Part shown: piece by piece, positions 1 to 9,649 of the stretch
Layout: every line of letters begins with the position of its first letter
How positions within the stretch are numbered: the first letter of the stretch is position 1
Assembly (NCBI RefSeq): GCF_000013225.1
Contig: NC_007776.1
Location: forward strand, 1,703,001-1,767,000
DNA length: 64,000 nt
Source: Synechococcus sp. JA-2-3B'a(2-13)
Lineage (GTDB): Bacteria > Cyanobacteriota > Cyanobacteriia > Thermostichales > Thermostichaceae
Direction of reading: 5' to 3'
Program-made: the position numbers and the translations under genes
Notes under the pieces: generated by a model
Told to the model about the DNA's origin: nothing
The model's input: only the letters and a program-made list of their open reading frames with translations
Database searches by the model: none

Positions 1-874
1 GGATGCCACGTTCTCCCTTGTACTCCCAGAGACCGCGCAGATGCTCTAAGGCCATTTGAATCCGCTCCAGGGGAGTGGGGGCCGGTCTTTCTTGACCGGT
101 TTTCAGGAAGTGATCGATTTCCCCCACCAGAAAGGGATAGCCCATGGTGCCACGGGAGCACATCACCCCATCGGCTCCGGTTTCCTCCAGACACTTCACC
201 GCTGCGGCTGTCGAGAAAATGTCCCCATTGGCGATGACGGGAATGCGCAGGTGCTGTTTGACGCGGCGGATCCAGTCCCAGCGGGCTTTGCCGTTGAAGC
301 CTTGGGCGCGTGTCCGGGCATGCAGGGTGAGCAGTTGCGCCCCTGCCTCCTGCAGACGGTGGGCAAAATCCAAAATGTTGATCTCCTGATCCGACCAGCC
401 CAGGCGCGTTTTCACGGTTACGGGCACCTCCACTGCGTTGGCCACCGCCTCCACAATTCGCGCTGCCGTGTCGGGATCGCGAAGCAGAGAAGAGCCGCCG
501 CCGTTTTTGGTAATCTTGTTCACCGGGCAGCCCATGTTGATGTCCACCAAGGTCGCCCCTTCGTCCACAGCCATGCGGGCTGCTTCCGCCAGAAAGTCGG
601 GCCGACAATCAAACAGTTGGATGCCAATAGGCTGCTCTCCCTCGCCGACCTCCATGATGCGGGGCAACTGGCGGGCATAGTGCAAGCCGGTCGCACTGAC
701 CATTTCCGTGTAGACCAAGCTGTGGGGGGCAAAACGGCGTACCAGCCCTCGAAAGACCTGGTCGGTTACCCCTGACAGTGGCGCCTGAAAAACGCGGCTC
801 AAAACTTTTACCCCGCCGATATTGAGGGGCTGGGACAAGCGGGCTTGGAGTTCCGGCGAAAGCTGCAGGCCCAT
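1..874 (-). CDS. dusB: tRNA-dihydrouridine synthase, DusB/NifR3 family (3' end cut by window edge)
   Basis: Reading the minus strand gives a continuous frame from ATG at 874 off the left edge. It starts MGLQLSPELQARLSQ and carries the Dus landmarks APLSGVTD, VDINMGCPVNK (the Cys that protonates the uracil ring in this family), TVKTRLGW and GVMCSRGTMG. The family reduces uridine to dihydrouridine in tRNA D-loops using FMN and NAD(P)H. It lies 16 bp after rpsR and probably shares a transcript with rpmG and rpsR. The start is chosen by family alignment of the N-terminus; no strong ribosome site is visible. The C-terminal helical domain is not in the window. Confidence 0.93.
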   Translation of the reverse strand, partial: MGLQLSPELQARLSQPLNIGGVKVLSRVFQAPLSGVTDQVFRGLVRRFAPHSLVYTEMVSATGLHYARQLPRIMEVGEGEQPIGIQLFDCRPDFLAEAARMAVDEGATLVDINMGCPVNKITKNGGGSSLLRDPDTAARIVEAVANAVEVPVTVKTRLGWSDQEINILDFAHRLQEAGAQLLTLHARTRAQGFNGKARWDWIRRVKQHLRIPVIANGDIFSTAAAVKCLEETGADGVMCSRGTMGYPFLVGEIDHFLKTGQERPAPTPLERIQMALEHLRGLWEYKGERGI

Positions 875-890
875 CGGGATCCGGAGAAAG

Positions 891-1106
891 CTATCCCTCT
901 TTGTTGACAAAGTAAAGAAGACCCATGATGCGCGCTCTTTTGATCGCGGCAGTGAGCTCCCGCTGCTGTTTGGCGGTCAGGCCGGTGATGCGGCGGGGCA
1001 AGATCTTGCCTCGCTCGGTCACAAATTTCTTGAGCAGCTCCACATCGGTGTACCTAATGGGTTCTCCCGGCTTGATGGGAGACAGGCGGCGGCGAGCGTA
1101 AACCAT
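891..1106 (-). CDS. rpsR: 30S ribosomal protein bS18
   Basis: A 71-residue basic protein with the S18 signature: [19 protein letters not shown], then [24 protein letters not shown]18 sits on the platform of the small subunit and pairs with S6. In many bacteria rpsR lies with rpsF and ssb. Here rpsF and ssb are about 40 kb away and rpsR is instead paired with rpmG, 29 bp downstream of it, an arrangement I recall as usual in cyanobacteria. Full length for the family. Confidence 0.97.
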   Translation of the reverse strand: MVYARRRLSPIKPGEPIRYTDVELLKKFVTERGKILPRRITGLTAKQQRELTAAIKRARIMGLLYFVNKEG

Positions 1107-1135
1107 AGGTCAGGAGAACGGCGAAACGGCTTGAA

Positions 1136-1330
1136 CTACTTAATCTCTTTGTGGACGGTGTGGCGGTTGCAGTGGGGGCAGAATTTCTTCAGCTCTAAGC
1201 GGGCTGTTGTGTTGCGGCGGTTTTTGGTGGTGGTGTAGCGGTTCACGCCTGGAGAGCGCTTGTTGACGTTGGTGCGGCACTCCGTACACTCCAGAGTAAT
1301 GATGATGCGGGCACCCTTTGCTTTGGCCAT
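1136..1330 (-). CDS. rpmG: 50S ribosomal protein bL33
   Basis: A 64-residue protein from ATG at 1330 ([18 protein letters not shown]). A longer open frame reaches 1360, but the extra ten residues are not part of L33. The four Cys of the zinc ribbon are visible as CTEC and CPHC, so this is the C+ (zinc-binding) paralogue type. Ends [11 protein letters not shown], typical of L33. First gene of the rpmG-rpsR-dusB run. Confidence 0.96.
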   Translation of the reverse strand: MAKAKGARIIITLECTECRTNVNKRSPGVNRYTTTKNRRNTTARLELKKFCPHCNRHTVHKEIK

Positions 1331-1421
1331 GACGGATCCCAAGACGAAGGTAAACGGCAATGAGGAAACTGCAATCCCAGATCCTGAGGCTGGAGATGGG
1401 GGTTTACCTCGATAAGCGCGA

Positions 1422-2285
1422 TCACCAATTATCTAACTTTTCCTTGACGGAATCAACCCAAGTTTTCACTTGCTTGCCCGTTTGTTGCCGTAGGCTACGG
1501 GCGTTGCGATCCACATCTTTGCTCAGGCGCTGCAACTGCTTGGACAGATCCCGCACGGTGTCATTGCGCTGGGCTTGGCGCAGCAGGTCGCGAGCAGCCG
1601 ATTTGACGTCGTCAGCAGCGTCCCCCTCTAGGATGTCCTGCAAAAACCGCAAGACTTTTTCATCCAGGTGGTAGCCCCGCTCCGCTTCCACCACTAGGGT
1701 ACGTCCGGCGCGGTCGTGAATGGTTTGGCGTTTTTCCTTGTCGAAGACGGCAAACAGCCCATCCGCAGCCAGAGGCACCAGCAGGGCCTCCGTGAGCACA
1801 AAGAGGGAGAGCACTCCCTCTCGAGCCAGAGAGCGAACCAGGTGCGGCGAGGCTTCGGTCTCGGGATCCAGGGTTTTGATGTTCAGCAGCCATTTGCCGA
1901 GGCTTTGGCCCTCAGGGCGGGATTGGAAATAGCCGCGGTTCACCAGCCAGGTAGCGAAGAAGGCGATATAGCCGACCATGTCCACGGCGCTTGCATTGGC
2001 CCCTACCAGAGCAGCCAAGCCTTGGGCTAGGTAGGAGATCCCCAGCCCCAGCCCAAAGTCGAGGGCAAAGGCCCCTATCCGTTTACTCCAGGGAGCCAAT
2101 TTCGGCAGGGGTTCTCCCTCAGCAGCCGTTTGCGGGACTGGCCGCTCGGCTTGAACCGGGGGCAGAGAGGTGGCAGGAGGCAAAGCGCTGAAGGCTCGCC
2201 ATTCGTTGGCAGTTTGATCCAGTTGTTCGGTTTTGGGCCGCTCTGGAAATGGGGGACGTTCGGGGTAAGGTCTGGGATCCGTCAT
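1422..2285 (-). CDS. RDD-family membrane protein with helical C-terminal tail
   Basis: 287 residues. The first 60 are Pro-rich and hydrophilic. An RDD domain follows (about 63-200): [17 protein letters not shown], a second hydrophobic stretch [15 protein letters not shown], the motif [15 protein letters not shown], and [13 protein letters not shown] at the end. The last 85 residues are charged and helix-prone ([19 protein letters not shown]). RDD proteins are integral membrane proteins, some linked to ion transport; the substrate here is unknown. It ends 62 bp upstream of rpmG-side sequences and lies 30 bp after rnz, so it may be cotranscribed with rnz. Confidence 0.85.
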   Translation of the reverse strand: MTDPRPYPERPPFPERPKTEQLDQTANEWRAFSALPPATSLPPVQAERPVPQTAAEGEPLPKLAPWSKRIGAFALDFGLGLGISYLAQGLAALVGANASAVDMVGYIAFFATWLVNRGYFQSRPEGQSLGKWLLNIKTLDPETEASPHLVRSLAREGVLSLFVLTEALLVPLAADGLFAVFDKEKRQTIHDRAGRTLVVEAERGYHLDEKVLRFLQDILEGDAADDVKSAARDLLRQAQRNDTVRDLSKQLQRLSKDVDRNARSLRQQTGKQVKTWVDSVKEKLDNW

Positions 2286-2314
2286 TGCCGGTTGAGACAG
2301 TCAGTTCTACCATT

Positions 2315-3301
2315 CTAGCGAGGCAAGCCCACACCCACCGGCAGAGGGGACGGGCTGCGACGGGGGATCTCGTAGGTCAGCCGATCGCGGGCCAGCAGGG
2401 TATTGGGAAAAATGGCCTGAGCTTCTGCCAGCAGGTCTTCCAAGGTAATGGGGGCCTCTGGGGTGTAGCGGGGGCTGAAGTGGGTGAGGATCAAAGCTTG
2501 GGCCTTGGCTTCGGCGGCCACTTGGGCGGCCATGGCGGCGGTGGAATGCTTAGAGCGGCGGGCCAGCTCCAAGTCAGCCTGAGCGTAGGTAGCCTCGTGG
2601 ATGACCAGATCCGCAGCCCGGGAGAGATCAACAGCATTGCGGCAGAAAATCGTGTCGGTGCAGTAGGAGAATTTGCGGCCCGGAATGGGATCCCCGACAT
2701 AATCCCGTCCGTGAAAGCAGCGGCCCTGCCAGATGATGGATTGGCCGGCCTTGAGCTGCCCATACAGAGGGCCAAAGGGGATCCCATCGGCCTGGGCTTT
2801 GGCCACATTAAAGCTGCCTGGCCGATCCTGTTCCACCACGCGGTAGCCGAAGGCGGGCACCCGGTGATCCAAGGGCGCGCAGAAGACGGAGTATTCCGGC
2901 TCTTGCAGGATGAGACCGGTTTCGACGGTGTGAACGCGGAAGCCGTAGGGGATCCGGGTCTCGCTGTAGCGCAACACGGCCTTCAGGTACTCTTCCAGAC
3001 CTGGTGGGCCGTAGATATCGATGTGCTCAGGGGTGCTGCCCAAGCCACAGGAGGCCAACAGCCCCGGCAGGCCGTAGATGTGATCCCCGTGCATGTGGGT
3101 GATGAAAATGCGGCGCAACTGGCTGGGGCGCAGCTCGTCTAGGCGCAGCAACTGGTGCTGGGTGCCCTCGCCACAATCGAACAGCCACCATTCCGACCGC
3201 TGGGGAAACTGCACCGCCACCCCAGAGACATTGCGCTGGCGGGTGGGCATGCCGGAGCTGGTGCCCAAAAAGGTGATCCGAATGGCGTTGGGATCTGTCA
3301 C
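2315..3301 (-). CDS. rnz: ribonuclease Z
   Basis: 328 residues of the ElaC/RNase Z branch of metallo-beta-lactamases, which cleaves the 3' trailer of tRNA precursors. Seen: N-terminal FLGTSSGMPT, FDCGEGTQHQLL, the zinc-binding HMHGDH at residues 69-74, and the late motifs IHEATY, SKHSTAAMAA and LTHFSPRY. Length is close to the family norm of about 310-330. It diverges from the IscA-type gene at 3412, with about 110 bp between them for promoters. Confidence 0.95.
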   Translation of the reverse strand: MTDPNAIRITFLGTSSGMPTRQRNVSGVAVQFPQRSEWWLFDCGEGTQHQLLRLDELRPSQLRRIFITHMHGDHIYGLPGLLASCGLGSTPEHIDIYGPPGLEEYLKAVLRYSETRIPYGFRVHTVETGLILQEPEYSVFCAPLDHRVPAFGYRVVEQDRPGSFNVAKAQADGIPFGPLYGQLKAGQSIIWQGRCFHGRDYVGDPIPGRKFSYCTDTIFCRNAVDLSRAADLVIHEATYAQADLELARRSKHSTAAMAAQVAAEAKAQALILTHFSPRYTPEAPITLEDLLAEAQAIFPNTLLARDRLTYEIPRRSPSPLPVGVGLPR

Positions 3302-3411
3302 AGGGGCAAAACCTCAAGGATTGGGATCCCTAGCTTACCAATTGCTCTCGCTGGCCGAGAAAAAACCCTTGATAGGATGGGGAGTAGAACGTACCCTTGA
3401 GCCTTCTCGTC

Positions 3412-3768
3412 ATGATCACCCTGACCGATAGCGCCATCCAAGAGTTGAAGCGCCTGCGCAGCAAGTACGAAAAAGAGGGATCCCAGCCCATCCTGCGTCT
3501 AGGGGTCAAGCCAAGCGGCTGCTCTGGCCTCTCTTACGTAATGAACTTCGAGTCTCAGGCCAACCCTGACGATCATACCTTCGACTTTGGGGATATCCAG
3601 GTGGCAGTGGATCCCTTGAGTATGACCTTGATCAGCGGCACCACCGTCGACTTTTCCGAGGATCTGCTGGGGGGCGGTTTCCGCTTCAGGAACCCCAATG
3701 CAATAGCTAGCTGTGGGTGTGGCACCTCCTTTGCCACTGCTGAGACTGCTGCTGTCGTTGGTCACTAA
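3412..3768 (+). CDS. IscA/SufA/ErpA-type iron-sulfur cluster carrier
   Basis: 118 residues from ATG at 3412 (MITLTDSAIQELKRLR). An in-frame TTG at 3397 would add five residues, but family members start at the ITLT strand. The three conserved Cys are present: C37 in KPSGCSGLSY, and C101 and C103 in ASCGCGTSFA. These proteins hold or pass on Fe-S clusters during assembly. Cyanobacteria rely on the SUF pathway, so a SufA-like role is likely. A cysteine desulfurase gene is 13.5 kb away and not linked. The tail AETAAVVGH is slightly longer than usual. Confidence 0.9.
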   Translation: MITLTDSAIQELKRLRSKYEKEGSQPILRLGVKPSGCSGLSYVMNFESQANPDDHTFDFGDIQVAVDPLSMTLISGTTVDFSEDLLGGGFRFRNPNAIASCGCGTSFATAETAAVVGH

Positions 3769-3803
3769 AGTCTCAATCGCTGCCTCCCACCCGCCTTTGG
3801 GCG

Positions 3804-5051
3804 TCAACGGTTGGAGGGCTCTAGGCTGGGCAGCCAAAGGACAAACCAAGTCCATCCCTTCTGGCTGGTGACCCGGACTTGGCCCTGCAGATACTCCACC
3901 CACTGCTTCACCAAGGCCAGTCCAAGGCCGCTGCCCGGCTGCGCCCAGGGATCCTCAGAAGGCACCCGGTAAAAGCGCTCGAAAAGGTGGGGCAGGTGGT
4001 CAGGCTCAATTTGGGCGGTGTTGCCAATCCTTAGCTCAACCCCACCGGGAAAGGCTTGCACCTCCAAGCGGAGGGTTCCGCCCGGCTGGGTAAACTTGCA
4101 GGCATTTTCCAGCAGTTCCTTCAGGATCAGGGTTAGCCGCTGCGGGTAGCTGTAGAGCACTGCCGGGAATGAGGTCAGCTCTGCCATCTCCAGCTTCAGT
4201 TGCCGGGCTTGAGCCCGTTCTCGCACCCCGTCGAGCAGGCTTGTGCAAAGGCTGTGGAGATCGATGGCGGCAGCCGCAGAGCCCAACTCCTTGGCTTCCA
4301 GGCCCTGCAGATCCAGCAATCTGTTGATTAGCTCGATTTCAGCTTGACATTCTTCCAGGGCAATGCGGTGGTATTGGCGCTGCTTCTCGTCTAGAGGGGA
4401 GCGGCCCAATAGCTCCAGGGCCAGCTTGATCTTGGTGAGGGGAGTGCGCAGCTCGTGGGAAACGCTGGCCAGAAAGCTATCCTTAAGGCGGCTGAGCTGC
4501 TGCAAGTCCTGTACCTGGCAGGCCAACTGGGCGGTACGTTCCTGCACTTTGGCTTCTAGGGCTTGGTTGAGTTCCCGCAGGTGGCGTTGGGCTTGGCTGG
4601 CCTGGATCAGGTGACGGATACGCCGCTTCAAAACCGCCCAACGAATGGGTTTGGAAATGTAATCGCTGGCCCCGGCAGCAAAGGCTTCATCCACGCAGGA
4701 CTCATCTTCCAGCGCCGTGACGATGAGAATGGGCAGATCCGAGTTTTGAGCATGGAGGCGGCGACAGCACTCAAACCCATCCAAATCTGGCATGACCGCA
4801 TCCAGCAACACCATATCCACTGGGTGTTGAGCGGCTAGCTGCAAGCAAGCCTCGCCGCTGCTGGCTTCCAGGACTTGGTAGCCTTCTCGCTCAAGGGCGT
4901 AGCAAACCAAGAGCCGCTGGCTGCGCTCATCGTCCACCACCAACACCAACGGCTTCTTTTCAGGCGAGGGGGATCCCGGCTGTGCCCCGGGAAGAGGGCC
5001 TACCGGCGACGAGCCGGCTGGAGGATGGGGATTAGGCCTCAGCATAGGCAT
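3804..5051 (-). CDS. hybrid response regulator / sensor histidine kinase
   Basis: 415 residues. After about 33 Pro/Ser-rich residues comes a receiver domain (VLVVDDERSQRLLV, phospho-acceptor Asp in LLDAVMPDLDG, conserved Lys in YISKPIRW). A coiled coil follows, then HisKA with the phosphorylated His in ASVSHELRTPLTKI, then HATPase_c with ENACKFTQ (N box) and GSGLGLALVKQW (G2 box). No membrane segment, so it is cytoplasmic. The receiver-kinase order suggests it takes phosphate from another kinase. It starts 28 bp after the 1452-residue kinase on the same strand, which is its likely partner. Confidence 0.92.
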   Translation of the reverse strand: MPMLRPNPHPPAGSSPVGPLPGAQPGSPSPEKKPLVLVVDDERSQRLLVCYALEREGYQVLEASSGEACLQLAAQHPVDMVLLDAVMPDLDGFECCRRLHAQNSDLPILIVTALEDESCVDEAFAAGASDYISKPIRWAVLKRRIRHLIQASQAQRHLRELNQALEAKVQERTAQLACQVQDLQQLSRLKDSFLASVSHELRTPLTKIKLALELLGRSPLDEKQRQYHRIALEECQAEIELINRLLDLQGLEAKELGSAAAAIDLHSLCTSLLDGVRERAQARQLKLEMAELTSFPAVLYSYPQRLTLILKELLENACKFTQPGGTLRLEVQAFPGGVELRIGNTAQIEPDHLPHLFERFYRVPSEDPWAQPGSGLGLALVKQWVEYLQGQVRVTSQKGWTWFVLWLPSLEPSNR

Positions 5052-5079
5052 TGAGAGGGGAGGGAGAAAGGCTCTGCAC

Positions 5080-8000
5080 TCAGGAGGAGAGACTGAGGGT
5101 AACTTGCCGATATGCCACCTCCAGCTTCTGCACGGCTTGCTCTATAGTATCCCATTTTACAGAACTGGCTGGCTCGGCATGAACCAGCTTTTCCAACTGC
5201 TGACACAGCTCGGCCAGACGTTTGGCGCCCAGGGTGCTGCTGCTGCCCTTGAGGCGGTGGGCCAACCGAGCAATGGCTTGGGGATCCCGCTGCTCTAGGG
5301 CCTGCCGCAGGGATCCCAATAGAGCTTCGCTGTCCTGCCGGTAGGTTTGGATCATCTCCTGCCAGGCTTCTGGAGAGCTGAAGACTGCTCGCATCTGGGC
5401 GAGGATAACGGGGTCGAGGGGCGGATCCTCTTCTTGGCTGGCCGGGATGGGAAGGGGAAGGGATCCCTGAAGAACCCGGACTAGGGCGGCTGGCTCCAAG
5501 GGTTTGGTTAGATAGCCATCTACCCCAGCAGCTTGGGCAGCAGCACGGCCTTCCGAAAACACATTGGCCGTGAGGACAACAATGCGAGGCTGGCGCTCAG
5601 GAGGCAGTTCAGCGCGGATGCGACGGGTGGCCGCAAGACCATCCAGCTCCGGCATTTGCATATCCATCAACACCAGATCGTAGGGTCGCAGGCGCAGAGC
5701 TTGGACGGCTTCCAGACCGTTGCCGACTATGTCGGGCCGGTAGCCCAACCGCTCCAGCATGAGGCGAATCACCTTCTGGTTAACCGGGTTATCCTCTGCC
5801 ACCAGGATCTGCAGTGGGTAGCGGCTGGCCAGGGTCGCGTCCCAAATGGAGGGAGGAGCGGCGGGAGAGGAAGATAAGGAGGAAGGAGCTTTTTCTCCCA
5901 CCAGCCCCAGCAGCAGCTTCCGCAGTTGGGAGGCTTTGACCGGCTTGGCCAAAGTGGGGAGAGGGTCTGCTGTGGAGATGAAGTTGCGCCCCGTCAGCAC
6001 TAGCGGTAACAGGCGGGGTTGCGCTTTCCGCAGGTTAGCCGCCAAGGTTAGGCCATCCTGGCCTGGCAGAGTGGCATCCAGCAGGGCTAGGTCAAAAGAA
6101 TGGGTTCTAGCTGCAGCCTGGGCTTCTGCTGCCAAGGCGCAACAGGTTACCTCCATGCCCCAAGCGCTCAGCAGTCGGGATAGCAACTGCCGTTGGCTGG
6201 CGTTATCTTCCACCAGCAAAACCCGCTTGCCGGCCAAGCACGGATCCGGTGCGGCGGTTGGCAACAGCTCCTGGTCTGGCCTCTTTAGGGGGATGCGAAA
6301 GCGAAAAGTGGATCCCTGGCCCGGCTGACTTTCCACCCCGATTGCTCCCCCCATGAGCTGGCAGAGACGCTGGCTGATGGCCAAGCCCAGGCCGGTGCCC
6401 CCAAACTGGCGGCTGATGGAGCTATCCACCTGGCTGAAGGGCTTGAAGAGGCGATCCAATTTTTCGGGGGGAATGCCAATGCCTGTATCCCGCACCTGAA
6501 CGTTGACCCATTGCTTTTCAGGATCCCTCTCCCCGGCCTCGACGGTCACCACCACCTCTCCCTGGGGGGTGAACTTGATGGCGTTGCTGAGCAGATTGGC
6601 CAGGATTTGGCGCAGCCGGTTGGGATCCCCTATCAAGGTTGGCGGCAGGCTGGGATCCACCCAAGCCACCAGTTCCAGATCCTTGCTCTGGGCTTGGGCG
6701 GCCATCAAATCCAGCAGCTCTTCCACCAACTGCGGCAAGGAAAAGGGTATTTCCTCCAGTTCCAGTTTTTGGGACTCGATCTTGGAGAAATCGAGGATGT
6801 CGTTGATTAGGTTCAGCAGCACCTCGCCTCCATAGCGGATGGTCTGTACCCAATCCTGCTGCTGCGGATCCAAGGAGGTGTCCAGGAGTAGACTGGTCAT
6901 CCCCAAAATGGCGTTGATGGGGGTGCGGATCTCGTGGCTGATGGTGGCCAGGAACTCGCTCTTGGCGCGGCTGGCGGCTTCGGCAGCTTCCTTGGCTGCT
7001 TTCATCTGCTCTTCTGCCAGCTTGGCTACGGTGATATCCCGTCCGGCGGCGTAGAACAGGGATCCGGCCAAAGAGGCTCGCCACTCGATGAAACGATAGC
7101 TGCCGTCCTGGGTGCGGTAGCGGTTGACAAAGTGATCCAGCCGTTTCTCTTCGATAAGCTGCTGCATGGCCGCCTGCGTGGCGGGGACATCTTCCGGGTG
7201 AACCCACTCCAAAAAGGGTCGGCTCTGCAGCTCCTGCAAAGAATAGCCCAGGGTGGTCTCCCAGGCTCGGTTGAGACGGCGAAAGTACCCTTGGGCATCG
7301 GCAATGCAAAGCAAATCCAGAGCCACCGAGAAAAACTGCTCCAGCTCCGCTTCTGCCGACTTGCGGGCAGTGATGTCCACCGCGGTAAACACCCAACACG
7401 GGATCCCGCGCAAGACAAGGGGCTGCACAAACACGTCTTCCCAGACAACTCGGCCATCCTGCCGCTGCCAGTGCCACTCAAAGCGGGCGGATCCCTGCTG
7501 GCGGGCTTGCTCCAAGTAGGACTGCAGCGAGAACTCCCCGCCCCGAAGAGCCCGGCGATAGGGAGACTGCTCGGAAGCGTCGAAGGCCCGCAGCTCCTCC
7601 AGGCTGGAGAAGCCATAGGCCGAAATGGCTTGGGAGTTGGCCTCCAGGATCTCGCCGGTCTCGGCATGGCGGATGAGGATGGCCACAGCGGCATTCTCGA
7701 ACAGCGCCCGGAACTTCTGCTCGCTTTCCTGGACGGCCTGCTGGGATCGCACCCTGTCGGTTACATCGCGGACGATCACCACCACCTCTTGGGGGTTGAG
7801 GGGCACAATGCGCACCTCTTCGTGGCGGGTCTCTCCTTGAATCTCAATGCTTTGGTCGTAGCGCTGCCGCGTCTGGGTAGCTATAGCCTGCTGAACAAAG
7901 AAAAGCCGCCGCTCGGCCAACTCCGGTGGCAAAAGCTCCTGCAGGGATCGGCCCACGTAGGTGTCGGGTGAGCTATAGGGAACAACCTCGCCCCCCCAGA

Positions 8001-9438
8001 CAAAGCTCAAGCAAATGCCCTGGCTATCCAGGCGGAAGATCAAGTCGGGAATGGCTTCTAGAATGGCTCGCTGCACTTGTTCAGCGGCTTTCAAGGCCAG
8101 CTCCGCCTGCTTGGCTTCTGTAATATCCCGCACGATTGCCAGGACTTCCTGGCTGTTGAGAGGGACAATGCGGGCCTCTTCGTAGCGTACCTCCCCTTGA
8201 ACTTCAATGCTGTACTCGTAGCGCTGTTGGGTTTGGGTGGCCAGGGCTTGCTGAACATAGAAAAGCCGCTGCTCGGCCAGCGCTGGCGGCAGAATCTCCT
8301 GGAGGGATCGACCTAAGTGGCGCTCTGCTGGGCAGTCAAGATGGACATCGCCGCCGGAAATAAAACTCAGGCAGATGCCCTGGCGATTCAGGCGAACAAT
8401 AAGGTCGGGGATGGCTTGGAGAATGGCCCGCTGGGTGGCTTCCATTTCTCTAAGGGCCAACTCCGCCTGTTTCCGCTCGGTGATATCTCGCACCAGGATG
8501 TAAACTTTGTCTCTCCCGTGAGCGACAACGCAGGCTCTCCGATAGCAGCGGATCCCCGGCTCAATCTCAACTTCGTACTCTAGGTACTGCGGCGTCTGGC
8601 TGACCAAGGCCCCCTCCGCCAGAGATGGATACTGCTCTTTCAGCGAGCCAGTAAACACGTCTTGGGCGCGGCAACCCACGTAAAACTCAGGCGGATGTCG
8701 GGTGGGAACGTAAGGGGAAGGCTTGCAATGAAGAATGACTCCCTCGGCGCTGAGCTCAAAAATCAAGTCGGGAATGGCCTCGTAGAGGGCGCGGTAGCGA
8801 GACTCGCTTTCCTGTAGAGCCCGCTCCATCTTGACCCGCTCGCTGATGTCGCGGCTGGTGATGAGGATCCCATCGCCCACCGGCACCACTTGGTGATGGA
8901 TCCAACTGGCCTTCAAGCCCGGCTGCCCCGAAATGGGGAACTCCTCTTCCAGAGGAATGCCGGTTTCCACCACTCGCTTGTATTTCTCAAAAAAGCCCCC
9001 CCAGCGGTTGATGGGCAGCAGCTCGCACAGCCGCTGGCCGATGATCTGCCGGCGCTGGAGGGAAATGAGCTCTTCCCCCTTGGCGTTGACATCCACAAAG
9101 ACAAAGTCGCGGATCTCGCGGGTAACGGGATCCCGCACCGCCTCCAGCAGGTAAATAGCATCCAAGCTGGCTTCCAAGGCTGCCCGAAAACGAGCCTCTG
9201 GGCTGGGGGTGCCTCTAGGAGGTTGGAAGGGAAATCTTCGAGAAAGGGATCCCAGGATCCCTCTGAAGACAGAAAGCGGCTGACTTTCCCCCAGGCTGAC
9301 GCCAAGCAGCAGGAGAGCCAAGAAGAGGGATCCCAGCAGCCAAAAGGCAAGGCCAGAGGGATCCACCAGGCCCACCGTTTTCCCTACCGCCCATAGCTCT
9401 CTGTGCATAGAACCCAGAGATTCCTGCCCCCTTTCCAC
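5080..9438 (-). CDS. six-PAS hybrid phosphorelay histidine kinase (HisKA-HATPase-REC-REC-Hpt)
   Basis: 1452 residues. One N-terminal membrane segment (about 29-48) is followed by six PAS domains starting near residues 85, 216, 340, 463, 577 and 703. HisKA has its His near 835 ([13 protein letters not shown]), and HATPase_c has N box [10 protein letters not shown] near 949 and DTGIGIP near 984. REC1 (Asp in LLDATLPG, near 1116) and REC2 ([10 protein letters not shown], near 1259) precede an Hpt domain ([13 protein letters not shown], near 1392). The whole His-Asp-His relay is thus in one protein. PAS3 and PAS4 look like a tandem duplication. The signal is not identifiable. It is cotranscribed with the hybrid regulator downstream. 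Confidence 0.93.
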   Translation of the reverse strand: MERGQESLGSMHRELWAVGKTVGLVDPSGLAFWLLGSLFLALLLLGVSLGESQPLSVFRGILGSLSRRFPFQPPRGTPSPEARFRAALEASLDAIYLLEAVRDPVTREIRDFVFVDVNAKGEELISLQRRQIIGQRLCELLPINRWGGFFEKYKRVVETGIPLEEEFPISGQPGLKASWIHHQVVPVGDGILITSRDISERVKMERALQESESRYRALYEAIPDLIFELSAEGVILHCKPSPYVPTRHPPEFYVGCRAQDVFTGSLKEQYPSLAEGALVSQTPQYLEYEVEIEPGIRCYRRACVVAHGRDKVYILVRDITERKQAELALREMEATQRAILQAIPDLIVRLNRQGICLSFISGGDVHLDCPAERHLGRSLQEILPPALAEQRLFYVQQALATQTQQRYEYSIEVQGEVRYEEARIVPLNSQEVLAIVRDITEAKQAELALKAAEQVQRAILEAIPDLIFRLDSQGICLSFVWGGEVVPYSSPDTYVGRSLQELLPPELAERRLFFVQQAIATQTRQRYDQSIEIQGETRHEEVRIVPLNPQEVVVIVRDVTDRVRSQQAVQESEQKFRALFENAAVAILIRHAETGEILEANSQAISAYGFSSLEELRAFDASEQSPYRRALRGGEFSLQSYLEQARQQGSARFEWHWQRQDGRVVWEDVFVQPLVLRGIPCWVFTAVDITARKSAEAELEQFFSVALDLLCIADAQGYFRRLNRAWETTLGYSLQELQSRPFLEWVHPEDVPATQAAMQQLIEEKRLDHFVNRYRTQDGSYRFIEWRASLAGSLFYAAGRDITVAKLAEEQMKAAKEAAEAASRAKSEFLATISHEIRTPINAILGMTSLLLDTSLDPQQQDWVQTIRYGGEVLLNLINDILDFSKIESQKLELEEIPFSLPQLVEELLDLMAAQAQSKDLELVAWVDPSLPPTLIGDPNRLRQILANLLSNAIKFTPQGEVVVTVEAGERDPEKQWVNVQVRDTGIGIPPEKLDRLFKPFSQVDSSISRQFGGTGLGLAISQRLCQLMGGAIGVESQPGQGSTFRFRIPLKRPDQELLPTAAPDPCLAGKRVLLVEDNASQRQLLSRLLSAWGMEVTCCALAAEAQAAARTHSFDLALLDATLPGQDGLTLAANLRKAQPRLLPLVLTGRNFISTADPLPTLAKPVKASQLRKLLLGLVGEKAPSSLSSSPAAPPSIWDATLASRYPLQILVAEDNPVNQKVIRLMLERLGYRPDIVGNGLEAVQALRLRPYDLVLMDMQMPELDGLAATRRIRAELPPERQPRIVVLTANVFSEGRAAAQAAGVDGYLTKPLEPAALVRVLQGSLPLPIPASQEEDPPLDPVILAQMRAVFSSPEAWQEMIQTYRQDSEALLGSLRQALEQRDPQAIARLAHRLKGSSSTLGAKRLAELCQQLEKLVHAEPASSVKWDTIEQAVQKLEVAYRQVTLSLSS

Positions 9439-9649
9439 AGTATCCCAGCAAGTCTTTCCAGCTTATCTTGGAGGTCAAAAGGGGAAGCTCAGCTAACTTG
9501 CGGAAATGGCCTCTATGCAATGGGCAGGATTCCTCAAGAGTGGCTTTTTGGGGAAATGAGTCTTGGCTCAAAGCTTTGTTTCTGGGTGCAGTAGGGAGAG
9601 AGACTCTTTATTGTGAAGATGCTTTATTGTGAAAAATAATTGTGAAGAT

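Noticed and set aside
822-1238. 138-residue open frame on the plus strand
   Set aside because: It is antisense to rpsR and rpmG, which have clear ribosomal protein sequences; long antisense frames are common in this GC-rich DNA.
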